Shown piece by piece: positions 1 to 8,475 of a stretch of DNA of 64,000 nucleotides. How positions within the stretch are numbered: the first letter of the stretch is position 1; each line of letters starts with the position of its first letter. The translations under genes and the position numbers were made by a program. Under the pieces are notes generated by a model, which saw nothing but the letters and a program-made list of their open reading frames with translations, did not search any database and had not been told where the DNA came from. Location: NCBI RefSeq assembly GCF_013378075.1, contig NZ_CP051131.1, forward strand, positions 1,116,001 through 1,180,000, given 5' to 3'. The DNA comes from Parasphingopyxis algicola (GTDB lineage: Bacteria; Pseudomonadota; Alphaproteobacteria; Sphingomonadales; Sphingomonadaceae).

Positions 1-25
1 AGCGACTGGACGCCGCACTTTGTTA

Positions 26-117
26 CGTCATTGCGAGCGTAGCGAAGCAATCCAGAGCCAAGGGTGACAGCGTTTGTGGCTCTGGATTGCTTCGTCGCTT
101 TGCTCCTCGCAATGACG
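26..117. repeat. Palindromic repeat, family A, copy 1
   Basis: Imperfect long inverted repeat. One arm begins CGTCATTGCGAGCG and contains AAGCAATCCAGAGCC; the other arm holds the reverse complement and ends CAATGACG. Related copies lie near 27.9, 28.6, 30.0, 30.5 and 35.8 kb, always in gaps between genes. This copy lies just downstream of the acetyltransferase gene, where a hairpin could protect or end the transcript; that role is inferred. Confidence 0.85.
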
Positions 118-125
118 GCTCAGCA

Positions 126-677
126 TTAGTCTTCGGTCTTTTTACCCGCGGCACCTTCCCATTCCCGCCTCAACAGCCCCCAGACGATGCTGTCGCGCAC
201 GCCGAGATGCGTCGTCCATTCCTCACGCAGATAGCCCTCGCGCTGGAAACCCAGCTTTTCGAGCAGCGCGTTCGATCCTTCATTGTCCGGATCGGTATCG
301 GCGCTGATGCGGCAAAGGCCCATCTCGCCAAAGCCATGGTCGATCACGCGCGCGACCGCCTCGCCGACATAGCCCTTCCGCCAATGGCTGCGGCGGAGAT
401 TGTAGCCGATCTCGGCGACGCCCTCGCGGCCCGCGATCAGCACGACCCAGCCCAGCGCCTCGCCGCCCGCTTTGGTGATCGCCCAGCTCGGATATCTGCC
501 GCCGACGGAATTGACCGCGATATAGGCCCGCGTCTCGGCGACCGACGTGTGCGGGCCGCTCGACCAATAGCGCATCGCCTCTTCGTCCGACAAAAAATGG
601 TGCATGGCTCCGGCGTCTCTGACGACCAACGGGCGGAGGACCAGGCGATCGGTTTCGAGCGTCGGAAGCGCGGCCAT
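126..677 (-). CDS. GNAT family N-acetyltransferase (RimJ/RimL-like)
   Basis: A 183-residue acetyltransferase of the GNAT fold, which moves an acetyl group from acetyl-CoA to an amine; the substrate cannot be told. The N-terminus (ETDRLVLRPL, about residues 8-17) is typical of the RimJ/RimL branch. The acetyl-CoA loop is seen as WRKGYVGEA near residues 99-107, followed by NEGSNALLEKLGF near 132-144, the usual C-terminal motif. The ATG start chosen overlaps the TGA of the upstream LysR gene by one base (TGATG); a longer reading from a TTG at 749 would add 24 residues lying inside the LysR gene and is unlikely. It is the last gene of an apparent metZ-apaG-lysR-GNAT operon. Confidence 0.85.
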   Translation of the reverse strand: MAALPTLETDRLVLRPLVVRDAGAMHHFLSDEEAMRYWSSGPHTSVAETRAYIAVNSVGGRYPSWAITKAGGEALGWVVLIAGREGVAEIGYNLRRSHWRKGYVGEAVARVIDHGFGEMGLCRISADTDPDNEGSNALLEKLGFQREGYLREEWTTHLGVRDSIVWGLLRREWEGAAGKKTED

Positions 678-1432
678 CAGGCCGTCAGCGCGGCCACCAG
701 ATCGCGCACCTTTTTCTGCCGCCATTGCGGGAGTGGCGCCATCAGCCAATAGGCGCGCTGGGCTTCCTCGCTCTCGCCGATCTCGGCCCCGGCCGACTCG
801 GCCAGCAGCCGGGGCACGCGTGCCTTGCCGATTCCCGCCATCGCCGCCTCGAGCGCGAGGCCCGCATCGGCGACGATCAGGCGGATCTCGTCGGCACTGC
901 CGCCTTCCCAGCAGATCGTCTCGCCCTTGCCGACCCAGACGGCTTCGGGTTCGGCAAGCTTGATGCCCATATGGTCGCCCGGCCCGTCGGCCAGCCGGAT
1001 GGCGAGATCGAGATTGGCTTCGGTGAAATCGAGCGGTTCGTCGCTGGCGATCAGCTGGAAGCGCATATCGGGATCGGTCTTGCCATATTCGGCGAGCCGC
1101 GGCAGCAGCCAGTAGCGGCTGAAATCGCGCGGCGCGGCAATGGTCAGGCGGTTGGAGGACTGGCCCTGGCGCATGGCCCGGACGCTATCTTCGAATTGCA
1201 GGAATCCCGCGCGCAACGCATCGAGCCCGCGTTCGCCCTCCGGCGTCAGTTCGAGCCCCTTGGGCGTCCGGCGGAACAGGACGACGCCGAGCGTATCCTC
1301 CAGCGCGCGAATCTGCTGGCCGACGGCCGCCGGCGTCACCGCGAGCTCATCCGCCGCACGGGTAAAGGAGAGATGGCGCGCGGCGGCATCGAACACGCGC
1401 AGGCCGTTCAGGGGTAGAAGCGTTCTTTTCAT
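677..1432 (-). CDS. Short LysR-type transcriptional regulator (GcvA-like)
   Basis: DNA-binding regulator of 251 residues. A winged helix-turn-helix sits at about residues 10-65 (MKRTLLPLNGLRVFDAAAR at the start, then SFTRAADELAVTPAAVGQQI), of the GcvA type. The effector domain (from about residue 95) is shorter than usual: the family normally reaches about 300 residues and here the second half of the ligand domain is reduced. The ATG start overlaps the apaG stop (ATGA), so translation is probably coupled. An open frame continues upstream to 1696, but that stretch is antisense-like and overlaps apaG. Its targets are unknown; no divergent partner gene is present, unlike the classic LysR layout. 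Confidence 0.85.
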   Translation of the reverse strand: MKRTLLPLNGLRVFDAAARHLSFTRAADELAVTPAAVGQQIRALEDTLGVVLFRRTPKGLELTPEGERGLDALRAGFLQFEDSVRAMRQGQSSNRLTIAAPRDFSRYWLLPRLAEYGKTDPDMRFQLIASDEPLDFTEANLDLAIRLADGPGDHMGIKLAEPEAVWVGKGETICWEGGSADEIRLIVADAGLALEAAMAGIGKARVPRLLAESAGAEIGESEEAQRAYWLMAPLPQWRQKKVRDLVAALTA

Positions 1433-1827
1433 TCGGTGACCGCAGGTCCTGCGAGCGGGAAGCGCGGTATCGCCGCCTCGAATTCCGAGCCGTCCGCGCG
1501 CTGCATCGTATAACTGCCTTCCATCGCGCCGTTCGGCGTCGTCAGCGGGCAGCCCGAGACATAGTCGAAGGCTTCGCCCGGCCCGATCATCGGTTGTTCG
1601 CCGACCACGCCTTCGCCTTCCACTTCCTGGCGGAAACCGCGACCGTCGGTGATGTACCAGTGGCGATTGAGCAGCTGGACCGGCCCTTCGCCGCAATTTT
1701 CCACGCGGATATGATAGGCCCAGAACCAGCGCTCCTTGGCGAGCTCGGACTGTTCGGGCAGGAAACTGACCGCGACGCGCACGATCACATCCTCGGTCTG
1801 CGCCACATGGGGAAATAGCGCGTTCAC
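1429..1827 (-). CDS. apaG: ApaG domain protein (Co2+/Mg2+ efflux protein)
   Basis: ApaG protein of 132 residues, a fibronectin-III-like beta sandwich linked in enterobacteria to divalent cation tolerance and nucleotide signalling. Family hallmarks are visible: a central GEGVVGEQP (about residues 72-80) and the C-terminal block with SGCPLTTPNGAMEGSY (about residues 91-106). The start is GTG and overlaps the metZ stop codon by four bases (GTGA), so it is very probably co-translated with metZ. Length agrees with the family (about 125-135). Confidence 0.93.
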   Translation of the reverse strand: MNALFPHVAQTEDVIVRVAVSFLPEQSELAKERWFWAYHIRVENCGEGPVQLLNRHWYITDGRGFRQEVEGEGVVGEQPMIGPGEAFDYVSGCPLTTPNGAMEGSYTMQRADGSEFEAAIPRFPLAGPAVTE

Positions 1828-3044
1828 AGCCCCGCCGCCTTCAGCGCGTCGTCGAGATCCTCGATCAGGTCGTCGGGGTCTTCGAGACCGACATTGATCC
1901 TCAGCATCCCCTCCTCGATCCCCATCTCCGCGCGGACCTGCTCATTCAACCCGCTATGGGTGGTCGACGCGGGATGCGTCATCAGGCTGCGCGAGTCGCC
2001 GATATTGTTCGAGATATCGACGAGTTCAAGCGCATCGAGCAGCGCATGCGCCTGGGATCGCCCGCCATCGACATAGAAGGAGAAGATCGGACCGCAGGCA
2101 TCCATCTGACTCATCGCGAGATTATGCTGCGGATGGCTGGCCAGACCGGGGTGAAGGATCCGCGGCACGCGGCCTTCCAAAAATTTTCCGACGGTGACGG
2201 CGTTCTCGCTCTGGCGGTGGATGCGCAGGTCGAGCGTCTCGAGTCCTTTGAGCACGACCCAGGCGTTGAACGCCGACAATGTCGGCCCCGTATTGCGGGT
2301 GAAAGGCAACAGGGTCTCGAGGACGAATTTCTCGGTTCCGCAGATCGCGCCGGCGAGCACCCGGCCCTGCCCGTCCATCATCTTGGTCGCGCTATAGGCA
2401 ACGATATCTGCGCCGAACTCCATCGGCCGCTGCAGCGCCGGCGTGGCAAACGCATTGTCGACGACCGAGACGATGCCGTTTTCGCGCGCAATATCGCAAA
2501 CCGCTTGCAGATCAACGACATCCATCGTGGGATTCGCAGGCGTTTCGAAGAAGAAGGCTTTGGTCTCTGGCCGGATCGCCGCCTTCCAGAGTTCCGGATC
2601 GCGGGCATCGACTGTGGTCGTTTCGATTCCGAATTTGGGCAACAGCATATCCGTCAACCAGCGGCACGAGCCGAACAGGGCGCGCCCGGCAACGACATGG
2701 TCGCCGGTTTCGAGCTGGCAGAGCAAGGCAGCCGTCATCGCCGCCATGCCGCTCGCCGTACAGCGCGCGGCTTCCGCGCCTTCGAGCAGCGCGATCCGCT
2801 GCTCGAGCATCTCGACGGTCGGGTTTTGCAGGCGCGAATAGGTCATGCCGTCCTGCTCGCCCGCAAACCGGTCCGCCGCATCTGCCGCGCAGTCATAGGC
2901 GTAGCCCGAGGTCAGGAAGATCGCCTCGGACGTCTCTCCCCATTCCGAACGCGCGGTACCGCCGCGCACGGCCTGCGTGGCGGGCCGCCATTTGGCGGTG
3001 ATCTTGCGGTTCTGGCCGGTATCGCGTTTCATCGCACCCGCCAT
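1824..3044 (-). CDS. metZ: O-succinylhomoserine sulfhydrylase
   Basis: PLP-dependent enzyme of the Cys/Met metabolism family (406 residues) that makes homocysteine from O-succinylhomoserine and sulfide, a step of methionine synthesis in the cytosol. Visible signs: YSRLQNPT near residues 69-76, the PLP lysine in YSATK (Lys221), and the active-site neighbourhood ETPANPT near 167-173. The overall sequence fits MetZ better than cystathionine gamma-lyase/synthase, but these families are close. The start at 3044 has no good Shine-Dalgarno; an in-frame ATG at 3032 (MKRDTG) is an equally possible start. First gene of the metZ-apaG-lysR-GNAT operon. I looked for a SAM-II type leader upstream and did not recognise one. 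Confidence 0.9.
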   Translation of the reverse strand: MAGAMKRDTGQNRKITAKWRPATQAVRGGTARSEWGETSEAIFLTSGYAYDCAADAADRFAGEQDGMTYSRLQNPTVEMLEQRIALLEGAEAARCTASGMAAMTAALLCQLETGDHVVAGRALFGSCRWLTDMLLPKFGIETTTVDARDPELWKAAIRPETKAFFFETPANPTMDVVDLQAVCDIARENGIVSVVDNAFATPALQRPMEFGADIVAYSATKMMDGQGRVLAGAICGTEKFVLETLLPFTRNTGPTLSAFNAWVVLKGLETLDLRIHRQSENAVTVGKFLEGRVPRILHPGLASHPQHNLAMSQMDACGPIFSFYVDGGRSQAHALLDALELVDISNNIGDSRSLMTHPASTTHSGLNEQVRAEMGIEEGMLRINVGLEDPDDLIEDLDDALKAAGL

Positions 3045-3140
3045 GCCAAGCGATGATGCACCGCGTCAATCCGGTTTCCGGGGCTTTGCAGGCGGGCACC
3101 GGTGCGAATATGTTGCAAGTCCCAAAGGAGAAATAGCGCC

Positions 3141-3512
3141 ATGACGATACTCGGCATCCGGTTCTGCACCGTCAAACCCGAACAGGAAGCACGCGATATC
3201 GCCGCCTTTCTCGGACCTAAGGGATGGGGTTTCGCCGAGCGCAGCATGGGCGCGGATCATAGCGAGGGCTTTCAGGGTGCCGTCTTTCCAGCGGGCGAAG
3301 CCAGCTGGACCGAAATCTGGGCAGCAAGCGAACATATGCCCGAAACCACGATGCTGCATGTGATCGTCGACGATGCGGACGCCTATGCCGAAAAGGCCAA
3401 GGCGAACGGCGTCACGGTGAACGGCCCGATGGATATGCATGGCGAGCGCATCTATTTCAGCGAAGCGCCCGGCGGGTTGCAGATTGCGGTGCTGTCCAAG
3501 CTGCCGGCTTAG
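3141..3512 (+). CDS. Small glyoxalase/VOC-like protein
   Basis: Protein of 123 residues with the spacing of a single vicinal-oxygen-chelate-like module: MTILGIRFCTV at the start, LHVIVDDADAYAEKAKANG in the middle and a C-terminal IYFSEAPGGLQIAVL strand. It lacks clear metal-binding His/Glu at the usual places, so enzymatic activity is uncertain. The start was chosen because AAAGGAG lies 10 bases upstream of this ATG; the frame stays open further upstream (to 3102). It is transcribed alone, divergent from metZ. Confidence 0.75.
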   Translation: MTILGIRFCTVKPEQEARDIAAFLGPKGWGFAERSMGADHSEGFQGAVFPAGEASWTEIWAASEHMPETTMLHVIVDDADAYAEKAKANGVTVNGPMDMHGERIYFSEAPGGLQIAVLSKLPA

Positions 3513-3516
3513 TCGT

Positions 3517-3594
3517 GTGCTCCTGCGAAGGCAGGAGCCTAGAGCGGTAAGCGGTTTTCCCGTCGGCTCTAGGCTCCTGCCTTCGCAGGAGCAC
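3517..3594. repeat. Perfect 29-bp inverted repeat, family D
   Basis: Two perfectly complementary 29-base arms (3517-3545 and 3566-3594) with a 20-base loop. The arm starts GTGCTCCTGCGAAGGCAGG. It lies between the convergent VOC-like and leuB genes, a position where a strong hairpin could act as a bidirectional terminator. No other copy was seen in this window. Confidence 0.9.
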
Positions 3595-3607
3595 CGATCT
3601 CACAACG

Positions 3608-3674
3608 CCGCCCCAGGCCGGGAGGGGGTGCGGGCCGGTACGGCGATTTCGCGCTCGCGAAATTCTGACAAACT
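3608..3674. repeat. Half copy of palindromic element family C
   Basis: This stretch matches only the right half of the complete family C element at 41322-41454: the GGGAGGGGGTGCGGGCCGGT arm, then a small hairpin ending in GAAATTCTGACAAAC. The left half is absent. The terminal TTCTGACAAAC runs into the leuB stop codon, so the element end forms the 3' end of leuB. Confidence 0.75.
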
Positions 3675-4716
3675 AAAGCATCGCAATCACGGCGTTCGCT
3701 GCTTCTTCCGTGGAGGCATCGCCGCCAAGGTCGGCCGTACGCAAACCATCCGCCAGCGCCTTGCCGACTGCCTGCTCGATCCGGTCCGCCGGTTCCACCA
3801 GATCAAGCGAATAGCGCAGCATCATCGCGGCGGAGAGGATTGTCGCCAGTGGATTGGCCTTGCCCCGCCCGGCAATGTCCGGCGCGGAGCCGTGAATCGG
3901 TTCGTACAGGCCCTTGCCGTCTTTATCGAGCGAGGCCGAGGGCAGCATGCCGATCGATCCCGCGCACATGCTGGCGAGATCGGACAGGATATCGCCGAAC
4001 AGATTACCGGTAACGATCGTATCGAACTGACCCGGATCGCGCACCAGCTGCATCGCGGCATTGTCGACATAGAGATGGCTGAGATCGACATCCGGATAGT
4101 CGGCTGAAATCTCGACTACGACATCGCGCCAGAGCTGCGAGGTTTCGAGGACATTGGCCTTGTCGACCGAGCAAAGCTTGCCGCGCCGCGCCCGGGCGGT
4201 TTCGAAACCGGATCGGGCAATCCGCGCAATCTCGGCCTCGTCATAGGCCATGATATCATAGCCCTCGCGCAGCCCCTCTTCTGTCGTTCGCATGCCCTTC
4301 TCGCCGAAATAGACATCGCCGGTCAGCTCGCGGACGATCATTACATCGATGTCGCGGGCAATCTCCGGACGCAACGCCGAGGCATCGGCCAATTCGGGAA
4401 AGAGGCTGGCCGGGCGCAAATTGGCAAACAGGCCGAGTTCCTTGCGCAACCCGAGGATCGCCTGTTCGGGGCGCAGATGCCGCTCCAGAGCGTCGCAAGC
4501 GGGATCGCCGACAGCGCCGAACAGGATCGCGTCGGCGCGCTTCGCCAGATCGAGCGTCGCCTCCGGCAGCGGATGGCCGCTTTGCTTGTAGGCCGCACCA
4601 CCGACCGGCGCTTCTTCGAACAGGAGTCCGTCGATTTCCAGTGCATCGAGTACGCGAACCGCCTCGACGATAACCTCGGGCCCGATCCCGTCTCCAGGCA
4701 GCAGCGCGACCAGCAT
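3673..4716 (-). CDS. leuB: 3-isopropylmalate dehydrogenase
   Basis: Leucine biosynthesis enzyme (347 residues): oxidises and decarboxylates 3-isopropylmalate with NAD+, Mg2+ or Mn2+ dependent, cytosolic dimer. Visible signs: N-terminal [10 protein letters not shown], substrate-side motif [10 protein letters not shown] (about 129-138), the metal-binding [10 protein letters not shown] (about 237-246), and the NAD loop [12 protein letters not shown] (about 272-283). ATG start with AAAGGA about ten bases upstream. Length matches the family. recO lies 17 bases upstream in the same direction, so the two may be co-transcribed. The stop codon overlaps the end of a partial palindromic repeat. Confidence 0.96.
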   Translation of the reverse strand: MLVALLPGDGIGPEVIVEAVRVLDALEIDGLLFEEAPVGGAAYKQSGHPLPEATLDLAKRADAILFGAVGDPACDALERHLRPEQAILGLRKELGLFANLRPASLFPELADASALRPEIARDIDVMIVRELTGDVYFGEKGMRTTEEGLREGYDIMAYDEAEIARIARSGFETARARRGKLCSVDKANVLETSQLWRDVVVEISADYPDVDLSHLYVDNAAMQLVRDPGQFDTIVTGNLFGDILSDLASMCAGSIGMLPSASLDKDGKGLYEPIHGSAPDIAGRGKANPLATILSAAMMLRYSLDLVEPADRIEQAVGKALADGLRTADLGGDASTEEAANAVIAML

Positions 4717-4733
4717 GTCTCTATCCTTTTCGC

Positions 4734-5465
4734 TCAGGCCGCCCGCCGGAGGCGTTCGACCAGTCTCTCGCGTGCCGCCATTACATCATTGCGCCGCTCG
4801 TCCAACAGGTCGCGGGCAAGAAAATGACCGGTCAGCCGAAACCCGTCGAAGATGGCGTCCCAATCCTCCGCCTCGCCGCCGGCGACGAGAAAGGACGGCA
4901 ACGCCAGCAATTTCTCCCGATAGGCTTCGCCGGCCGAAGCACTGACCGCGGCCCCGCTCTTCGGACTGACCCAGACAAGATCGTCGCTCGTCCCGGTCAA
5001 GGCACATCGCGAAAGATCGAGCCCGAAACCGAGTTCGGACAGCAGTAGCATCTCATAGCGCACCAGCGCCGCGGCCCAGCGCCGCGCGCTCGGCGCCGCC
5101 TCGATCGCGCCCAGCACGCCGTCGAGCGCGGCATGGAGGCGCGGATAGCCATGGCCTTCGGGCAGGATCGCGGCGGTGAGCGCACAGGCCCATTCGATGG
5201 CGGCGGCCGCCAGCGGTTCGGCATAAAGCCCGCTTCGGCTCGCGACGAGTTCGACGGTCAGCCCGGCCAGCTGGTCTTCGGTCCGCGCGCGAAATTCCGC
5301 GTCGACGATATTGCCGGGCAACAGGATCGGACGGATCCGCCGCGAACGCCCGCCGCGCACATAACCGGCGACCAGCCCGTTATCGGGCGTCATCAGCCGG
5401 GCGATGGTGCCATGTTCGCCATGCGGGCGAATGGCGCAGACAAGGGCGCGGGCGCGAAGATGCAT
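4734..5465 (-). CDS. recO: DNA repair protein RecO
   Basis: RecO (243 residues) anneals single strands and loads RecA with RecF/RecR in recombinational repair. The N-terminal OB-fold is recognisable (residues 1-75: [24 protein letters not shown], then YVRGGRSRR), followed by the helical domain with the typical [20 protein letters not shown] near residues 159-178. The alphaproteobacterial form lacks the four-cysteine zinc site, as here. Probably in one transcript with leuB downstream; dnaB lies 46 bases upstream in the same direction. Confidence 0.92.
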   Translation of the reverse strand: MHLRARALVCAIRPHGEHGTIARLMTPDNGLVAGYVRGGRSRRIRPILLPGNIVDAEFRARTEDQLAGLTVELVASRSGLYAEPLAAAAIEWACALTAAILPEGHGYPRLHAALDGVLGAIEAAPSARRWAAALVRYEMLLLSELGFGLDLSRCALTGTSDDLVWVSPKSGAAVSASAGEAYREKLLALPSFLVAGGEAEDWDAIFDGFRLTGHFLARDLLDERRNDVMAARERLVERLRRAA

Positions 5466-5511
5466 GGCGCGGGTCTAGTCGAAGCGGCGCGGGGGCAAAA
5501 GCCGCAGCGCC

Positions 5512-7011
5512 CTAATAGCCCTGCGGCCGATCCTCGAATGCCATATCGCTGAACCGCGTGAATTCGCGATCGAAGCGGAGCGTTACCGTGCCGGTCGCGC
5601 CATGGCGCTGTTTGGCGATGATGACCTGCGCCTGGCCCGAAATTTCGGCGTTTTTCAGCTCCCAGGCCGAGCGTTTCTCGCGATCTTCGGGCGAGCTGGT
5701 CTCGCTGATCATCGGCGGCTCGGCGAAACCGTGATAATAATCCTCGCGATAGATGAAGAGGACGATATCGGCGTCCTGCTCGATCGATCCCGATTCGCGC
5801 AGATCCGACAGCTGCGGCTTCTTGTCCTCGCGCTGTTCGACCGCGCGGCTGAGCTGGGAAAGGGCCAGCACCGGGACTTCCAGTTCCTTGGCGAGCGTCT
5901 TGAGTCCCCGGCTGATCTCCGAAATCTCGTTCACGCGATTGTCGTTGGCCTTGCCCGATCCCTGCAGCAGCTGGAGATAGTCGACGACGATCATCGAAAT
6001 GCCGCGCTGGCGCTTCAATCGCCGGGCGCGGGTCCGGAGCGCCGCGATGGTCAGGCCCGGCGTATCGTCTATAAAGAAAGGCAGGCTTTCCAGTTCGGCC
6101 GCGGCGCGCGCGAGATTGCGGAACTCCTCTTGGCTGATCTGGCCCTTGCGGAGTTTCTCCGAGCTGATCCGGGAGCGCTCGGACAGGATACGCGTCGCCA
6201 GCTGGTCGGCCGACATTTCAAGGCTGAAAAAGGCGACCGGAGCGCCAAGCGATTCCTCGATCCCGTCCTCCTGGTCGCGCTGATAGCGAAGCGCCGTCTC
6301 GAACGCGATATTGGTCGCCAGCGCCGTCTTGCCCATGCCGGGGCGCGCGGCGAGGATGATGAGGTCGGACTTGTGCAGCCCGCCGAAATGATGGTTGAGG
6401 CTCGAAAAGCCCGTCGTATAGCCCGAGACATTGCCGCCCGAATTGAGCGCCCGCTGCGCCATCGTGACGGCTTCGGCGGCGGCCGAGGCGAAGGTCTTGG
6501 TCGATCCGCTTTCGCCGCCCGCTTCGGCGACCTTGTACAGCTCGACCTCGGCTTCCTCGATCTGGCTCTTGGGATCGACCGAATCGCTGGTATCGACCGC
6601 CCGTTCGACCATCTCCCGCCCGACGCCGATCAGCGCCCGGAGCAAGGCAAGCTCGTAAATTTGCGTCGCGAAATCGCGGGCGCCGATCAGCGCGACGCCG
6701 CTTTCGGTGATCTTCACCAGATAGCCGACCCCGCCCAGTTCCTTGAGGCCCTCGTCGCTTTCGAACATCGGTTTCAGGGTCACCGGATTGGCGACCATAT
6801 TCTTGTCGACGACCATCTTGATGATCGCCTGATAGATCCGGCCATGCACAGGATCGAAGAAATGGTCCTCGCGCAGCATCCGCTGGACATCGTCGACCAG
6901 CCGGTTGTCGATCAGCAGCGCGCCGAGCAACGCCGCCTCGGCTTCCACGTTGTGGGGAAGCGCGGGAATGCCGTCTTCGTTAGCGCTGATGAGTCGGGCG
7001 GGTTCTGCCAT
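5512..7011 (-). CDS. dnaB: Replicative DNA helicase DnaB
   Basis: Hexameric 5'-3' helicase that opens the replication fork and binds primase (499 residues). N-terminal domain about 15-120 (PHNVEAEAALLGALL), linker, then RecA-like ATPase from about residue 195. Walker A is ARPGMGKTA (about 222-230) and Walker B lies in MIVVDYLQLLQG; a DnaB-type LSQLSRAVEQREDKKPQLSD follows with the ESGSIEQDAD motif. No intein. Start ATG is preceded by AAGGGG. The upstream gap to 7268 carries a complete family C palindrome. Confidence 0.97.
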   Translation of the reverse strand: MAEPARLISANEDGIPALPHNVEAEAALLGALLIDNRLVDDVQRMLREDHFFDPVHGRIYQAIIKMVVDKNMVANPVTLKPMFESDEGLKELGGVGYLVKITESGVALIGARDFATQIYELALLRALIGVGREMVERAVDTSDSVDPKSQIEEAEVELYKVAEAGGESGSTKTFASAAAEAVTMAQRALNSGGNVSGYTTGFSSLNHHFGGLHKSDLIILAARPGMGKTALATNIAFETALRYQRDQEDGIEESLGAPVAFFSLEMSADQLATRILSERSRISSEKLRKGQISQEEFRNLARAAAELESLPFFIDDTPGLTIAALRTRARRLKRQRGISMIVVDYLQLLQGSGKANDNRVNEISEISRGLKTLAKELEVPVLALSQLSRAVEQREDKKPQLSDLRESGSIEQDADIVLFIYREDYYHGFAEPPMISETSSPEDREKRSAWELKNAEISGQAQVIIAKQRHGATGTVTLRFDREFTRFSDMAFEDRPQGY

Positions 7012-7082
7012 GGACCCCTTGTCGCGCGGATCGCTCTTGGTCTCAAGCCATCAACATTGTGGAAATGCTGTGGGTTGTTGTT

Positions 7083-7217
7083 TGTCAGAATTTTCCTGAC
7101 GGAAAATCGCGGCACCGGCCCGCTCCCCCTCCCGACCGCCCATTCAGGGTACACTCGTGGGCGGTCGGGAGGGGGAGCGGGCCGGTGCCGCGCTCGACCG
7201 ATAGGTCGAGTCTGACA
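7083..7217. repeat. Complete palindromic element, family C, copy 1
   Basis: A compound palindrome. Outer ends are TGTCAGA and TCTGACA in opposite orientation; inside each end lies a small separate hairpin (ATTTTCC/GGAAAAT on the left, CTCGACC/GGTCGAG on the right); the centre is a GC-rich inverted repeat of about 30 bases per arm (GGCACCGGCCCGCTCCCCCT) around a GGGTACACT-containing loop. A second complete copy lies at 41322-41454 in the opposite orientation and a half copy at 3608-3674. Here it sits between the divergent dnaB and UPF0262 genes. Confidence 0.9.
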
Positions 7218-7267
7218 AAGAGAAGGCCGGTGTTTGCTTTCAGCGATGACGGCTTTAAGCGTCGCCC

Positions 7268-7750
7268 ATGGCCGATCCGCGGATCATAGACGTCGAACTC
7301 GACGAGCACACGATCATCTGGCGCAACGCCGATATCGAGCAGGAGCGGCGCATCGCGATTTTCGACCTGCTCGAGGGCAATCACTTCGAACCGGCGCGAG
7401 GTTATCCGAACGGCTATGCGGGGCCCTACAAGCTGACGTTGCGCGTCGAGGAAGGCCGGCTGGCGCTCGATATCGCGGCGGAGAATGGCGAACTCCTCGA
7501 GACGATCATCATCGGCCTCACGCGTTTCCGCCGGCCGATCCGCGAATATTTCGCGATCTGCGACAGCTATTTCCAGGCCATACGCCAGGCGACGCCGCAA
7601 CAGATCGAAACCATCGACATGGCCCGCCGCGCGATCCACAACGATGCGGCCGAATTACTCAAGGACAGGCTCGACGGCAAGATCGACGTCGATTTCGACA
7701 CCGCCCGCCGCCTGTTCACGCTCATCTGCGTCCTGCACATCAAGGGCTGA
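7268..7750 (+). CDS. UPF0262 family protein
   Basis: Conserved alphaproteobacterial protein of 160 residues and unknown function (UPF0262). Recognised by the run of conserved segments ERRIAIFDLLE (about 26-36), FEPARGYPNGYAGPYKL (about 40-56) and PIREYFAICDSYF (about 88-100). No signal peptide or membrane segment, so probably cytosolic. The GH25 gene follows 24 bases downstream and dcd after that, all in one direction, so an operon is likely. Confidence 0.88.
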   Translation: MADPRIIDVELDEHTIIWRNADIEQERRIAIFDLLEGNHFEPARGYPNGYAGPYKLTLRVEEGRLALDIAAENGELLETIIIGLTRFRRPIREYFAICDSYFQAIRQATPQQIETIDMARRAIHNDAAELLKDRLDGKIDVDFDTARRLFTLICVLHIKG

Positions 7751-7774
7751 ATCCAGAATTTTCGAACCGGGGGA

Positions 7775-8464
7775 ATGATGAAGGCGATAAAATGGGGGGC
7801 GTTCTGGCTGCTGCTGGCGGTGATTGCAGCCGTTGCTCTGTGGCAGGTGGCGATCCGCTGGCAGCCGGTGACCAGCCAGTATCCGGTCCAGGGGGCGACG
7901 ATCGGCGCCGAACAGGGTGCGGTCCATTGGCCGACCCTGCGCGCGGCGGGCGCGGACTTCGCCTATATCCACGCGACCGACGGGGATACCGATCGCGACC
8001 CGAATTTTGCCGATCACTGGCGCGCGGCACATGACGCCGGCCTGCGGCATGGCGCGATCCATATCTGGGAACTGTGCCGGCTCGCCGCCGACCAGGCGAC
8101 CAACTTCATCGCCACGGTCCCCGACCATTCGGACGCCCTGCCGCCCGCGATCATTTTCGATTTCGAAGGCAATTGCGCGGACCGCCCCGATCTCACGGTG
8201 TTCATTTCCGAACTCGCCACCTTTCTCGAGATGATCGAGGCGCATACCGAACGCCCGGCGCTGCTCTACGTCACGCGCGAATTCGACGCCGAATATGAGC
8301 TCACCAGCCGCGTCGAGCGGAGCTTCTGGTTGCCCCGCCGCCTGTTCAAACCCGATTTCGGTGCGGTTCCCTGGGTGATGTGGGAGGCCAGCGACATCCG
8401 CCAGGTCGAGGGTGTGGAAAACCCGGTACGCTGGAATGTGGTGCGGCCCCAACAGTCAGGCTAA
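7775..8464 (+). CDS. Glycoside hydrolase family 25 (lysozyme-like) protein
   Basis: A membrane-anchored GH25-type muramidase candidate (229 residues) that would cut the beta-1,4 bond of peptidoglycan. Residues 8-27 form a hydrophobic N-terminal anchor or signal; the rest is a GH25 barrel: [17 protein letters not shown] near 62-78 and the acidic pair in IFDFEGN (Asp129, Glu131), the place of the catalytic DxE of the family. The loop [10 protein letters not shown] (about 89-98) replaces the usual GxYHF motif. The C-terminal half is shorter than in phage or Gram-positive GH25 enzymes and there is no wall-binding domain. Lies between UPF0262 and dcd. Confidence 0.78.
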   Translation: MMKAIKWGAFWLLLAVIAAVALWQVAIRWQPVTSQYPVQGATIGAEQGAVHWPTLRAAGADFAYIHATDGDTDRDPNFADHWRAAHDAGLRHGAIHIWELCRLAADQATNFIATVPDHSDALPPAIIFDFEGNCADRPDLTVFISELATFLEMIEAHTERPALLYVTREFDAEYELTSRVERSFWLPRRLFKPDFGAVPWVMWEASDIRQVEGVENPVRWNVVRPQQSG

Positions 8465-8475
8465 GGACCGGACGC

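Noticed and set aside
3045-3140. SAM-sensing riboswitch upstream of metZ
   Set aside because: Expected for metZ in some alphaproteobacteria, but the sequence here does not show a SAM-II or SAM/SAH-type consensus that I recognise.
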